Below are positions 61,942-64,000 of a stretch of DNA of 64,000 bases, piece after piece. Every line of letters begins with the position of its first letter. Position 1 is the stretch's first letter. The position numbers were made by a program, and so were the translations under genes. The stretch is from assembly GCA_027943335.1 (NCBI GenBank), contig BSBK01000967.1, positions 186,001 to 250,000 of the forward strand. Reading direction: 5' to 3'. Origin of the DNA: Chamaecyparis obtusa. Lineage: Eukaryota; Streptophyta; Pinopsida; Cupressales; Cupressaceae. The notes under the pieces are model-generated. The model was not told the origin of the DNA and searched no databases. It saw only the letters and a program-made list of their open reading frames with translations.

Positions 61942-63886
61942 TTTCAAAATGCTCCATCTATCAGTGCAATCTTGGTCTTTCCTAGCTTTCAGTCTTGCTT
62001 TAGTTTGTACATATATCCTAGTTTATTTTCAATAAGTCGGTCTATACACCAATCAGCTCAAGCGTCTGTACTTTATCAATGTTTCAAATTTGGGGGCAAT
62101 CAATGTCATATCCTATGGTCTCCCGTATACTTTAGACGTATCATATCCAGTCAGAGTCCTTTGAAGCTTCATCTATGCTTTTTACATGCTTTTATCTCCT
62201 TGTATGCTTACTGATTCATATTATGTCCTTTCGAGCTCTTCGATCATGTCCTTTACAGGATTTAGAGAGTGATGACTGGGGGCATAATGTTTTCTTTGTC
62301 TTCTACTTGTATGTGAAAATCTAACAACTTTATAAATTTTGGATTGAAATGGTGTCCGACTGTAAGAGCCTCTATCTCGAATTGGATGGCCATGCGTACC
62401 TCAACCATTGATACCCAAAAAATTCAAGGAAGTTTGATCTAGCCACTATCTTTTTGAGTGAGTTCTTTCTCCTACTATGAAACATGATCTTACCTAAGGA
62501 TGTGAATGATAAAGGGTCACTACGGGTAATTCACATTGGATTTAGAATGATCTCTTGACTGCTTGATGTGTTTGTACTGCAAGGCATATTCTGGTCATCA
62601 TGACATTTATGTCGTGAAGCTTATACAAATTGCTATATCAAAATGGACATGATGTTCAGGTCATCCTGGCGTTTGTGCCTTGGTGCTTATATCTAATTCG
62701 ACATTCTGAAAAACAAAATCAATATTCATATATCCATGGTTGCCTAATCAGTGGATGTTGTATTGATTCTTGCACATGCAAATCGATATTCATATGTCTA
62801 TGGTTTCATAACTAGTGGGCATTGTATTGATTTATCCGGTTACCTAAAAATTCAATGATGAAATCGACCGACACATGATCAATGACTAGGTCCTAGTTCT
62901 TAGGTTGCATTTCATATTGCATGTTTCTTTGCATTTTGCATGATTGCATGATCTCACAATGGTTGGATAAACATCAATGCTTAAATGATTCTTCAATCAC
63001 ATCTTCAAATCTAACAAGAGCTGAATCTCACATGAAGGTTCCTCCAACAAAACAGCAAGTAGAATCCTTTTTCGGGATCAAAATTGACATCTGAGATCGT
63101 TTATATTATTCACTACTTGCATAATCAACCTTCAATCATCGGAGAAATCTATAATTCAACTTAACTGATTATCTTACATGAAACTATCAAAATTTTAACT
63201 TGGTCAACTATGGTCAACTCATGGTTTAACCTAGTCAAACTTGGTCTTTAGGACCTCTCAAATGATGCATAATGCATTCTCGAACATGTTTAACCACCTC
63301 TCAAATCAATTAACATGCTTTTGAACTATCCACGCTGACTTTTCTTGTCAGATTTCAATTTTCATCCCAAAGGGGGCATGGTATCACATATCATTCAAAA
63401 TTCTGTAATCAAATTTGAAATCATATCTTTCCTCAGTAATCAAGACAACAACCATGTCTAGTTGCTGATTCATCAAAAAGACCTCATCGCTTGGAGAAAA
63501 TCGATCATCGCTTGGGGCATATTAGATTCATCGAGATCCATATCAATCTGGTATTCTCCTAATCTTGTAAATTGTATCAGTTTTTGCAACTATCAGTTCA
63601 ATTGTGTTATTTCCTTGGTTCTTTGGAAATTGAAGGGTTTAGATGTGATACCAATGTGATTCAATATAATGAAAATTGGGTCTGGAATCGGTCACTCACT
63701 TCTTTGCAATCATAAGGTTCAGAATCAGGTCTTTTGACACTTTTTTGCAATCATTGGTTCATTTGCTGTTATAGTTAACATTATCTTTGGTCATTCAGGA
63801 CCTATCATCCTCATATCAACTTCAATCAGCTTCTGTCTCATATCAATATCAATTTCAAACATCAGTTTCAATATCATACATAAACT
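61942..63886 (+). other. 3' tail of the second gypsy element
   Basis: Non-coding. AAATTTGGGGGCAATC at 62087 parallels 37634. A duplicated segment AATCGATATTCATATGTCTA (62716-62775 and 62779-62836) is seen. No antisense PMD gene was recognised here. Confidence 0.5.
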
Positions 63887-63933
63887 GTCTTTGAACCACT
63901 GCGCTTCGCACAACAATTCAAAGAGGGGCAAAA
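63887..63933 (+). other. Polypurine tract with upstream stem-loop
   Basis: TTTGAACCACTGCGCTTCGC to AATTCAAAGAGGGGC precedes the 3' LTR. TGCG-CTT-CGCA forms the tip and TTTGAA / TTCAAA the base of a stem-loop. Confidence 0.8.
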
Positions 63934-64000
63934 TGTAATACCCCAAAAATGGGCTATAAGTTCATTAACCTCCTATATCAACATATCGAATGAAATTGAC
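63934..64000 (+). repeat. 3' LTR, first 67 bp
   Basis: TGTAATACCCCAAAAATGGG and on, matching 54083-54149. Cut by the window end. Confidence 0.9.

Larger units (their letters stand above)
54083..64000 (+). mobile_element. Second gypsy element, pol-deleted derivative, runs off the window
   Basis: 5' LTR 54083-55261, primer site, leader with tandem repeats, an 840-codon ORF, an integrase C-terminal remnant, tail repeats, polypurine tract, and the first 67 bp of the 3' LTR. Protease, reverse transcriptase and RNase H are missing, so it depends on other elements. LTR start, primer-site layout, tail repeats and polypurine block resemble those of the 12082 Tat element. Confidence 0.85.

Overview
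This looks like nuclear DNA of a large-genome plant, most probably a gymnosperm (conifer). It is AT-rich and has no intact host gene. It is packed with decayed, nested retrotransposons and DNA transposons. The organism call is inference from element types and decay style; no species marker was seen. No rRNA, tRNA or CRISPR was recognised.

Layout. 1-2177: intergenic DNA and a broken Ty3/gypsy reverse transcriptase. 2178-8932: a degenerate Ty1/copia element on the minus strand, with a full 3' LTR and a truncated 5' LTR. 8933-12081: anonymous sequence with two weak LTR-element signals. 12082-51667: the footprint of one very large Ty3/gypsy element of Tat type. It has LTRs, a primer-binding site, gag, protease, reverse transcriptase, two RNase H domains, integrase, an antisense plant-mobile-domain gene and a polypurine tract. 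It was split by later insertions. 51668-54082: anonymous, with one gene-like fragment. 54083 to the end: a second gypsy element with most of pol replaced by an unrelated 840-codon ORF; only 67 bp of its 3' LTR are in the window.

Insertions inside the large Tat element. A copia solo LTR (14162-15701) has a perfect 5-bp target duplication. A 13,279-bp CACTA (En/Spm) transposon (17179-30457) has an ATG duplication, and removing it plus one ATG restores the gag frame exactly. A 7.1-kb DNA transposon (about 38259-45405) carries a nearly complete gene for a transposase-like protein of about 1,010 residues plus a second, convergent, spliced gene. The CACTA element itself carries a second copia solo LTR, a solo LTR of the host Tat family, several long hairpins, and a captured C-terminal piece of the nucleolar GTPase gene NOG1. 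The implied order is Tat first, then CACTA inside its gag, then a new Tat insertion inside the CACTA. Removing the three large inserts leaves roughly 17.6 kb for the original Tat element.

The most novel candidate is the 38259-45405 DNA transposon: a DDE-like protein with arrays of palindromic GGGCGCCC-type repeats at both ends. Next are a recurrent GGTGAAAACC / GGCACC repeat in the 3' tails of both gypsy elements, and a conserved stem-loop just before their polypurine tracts.
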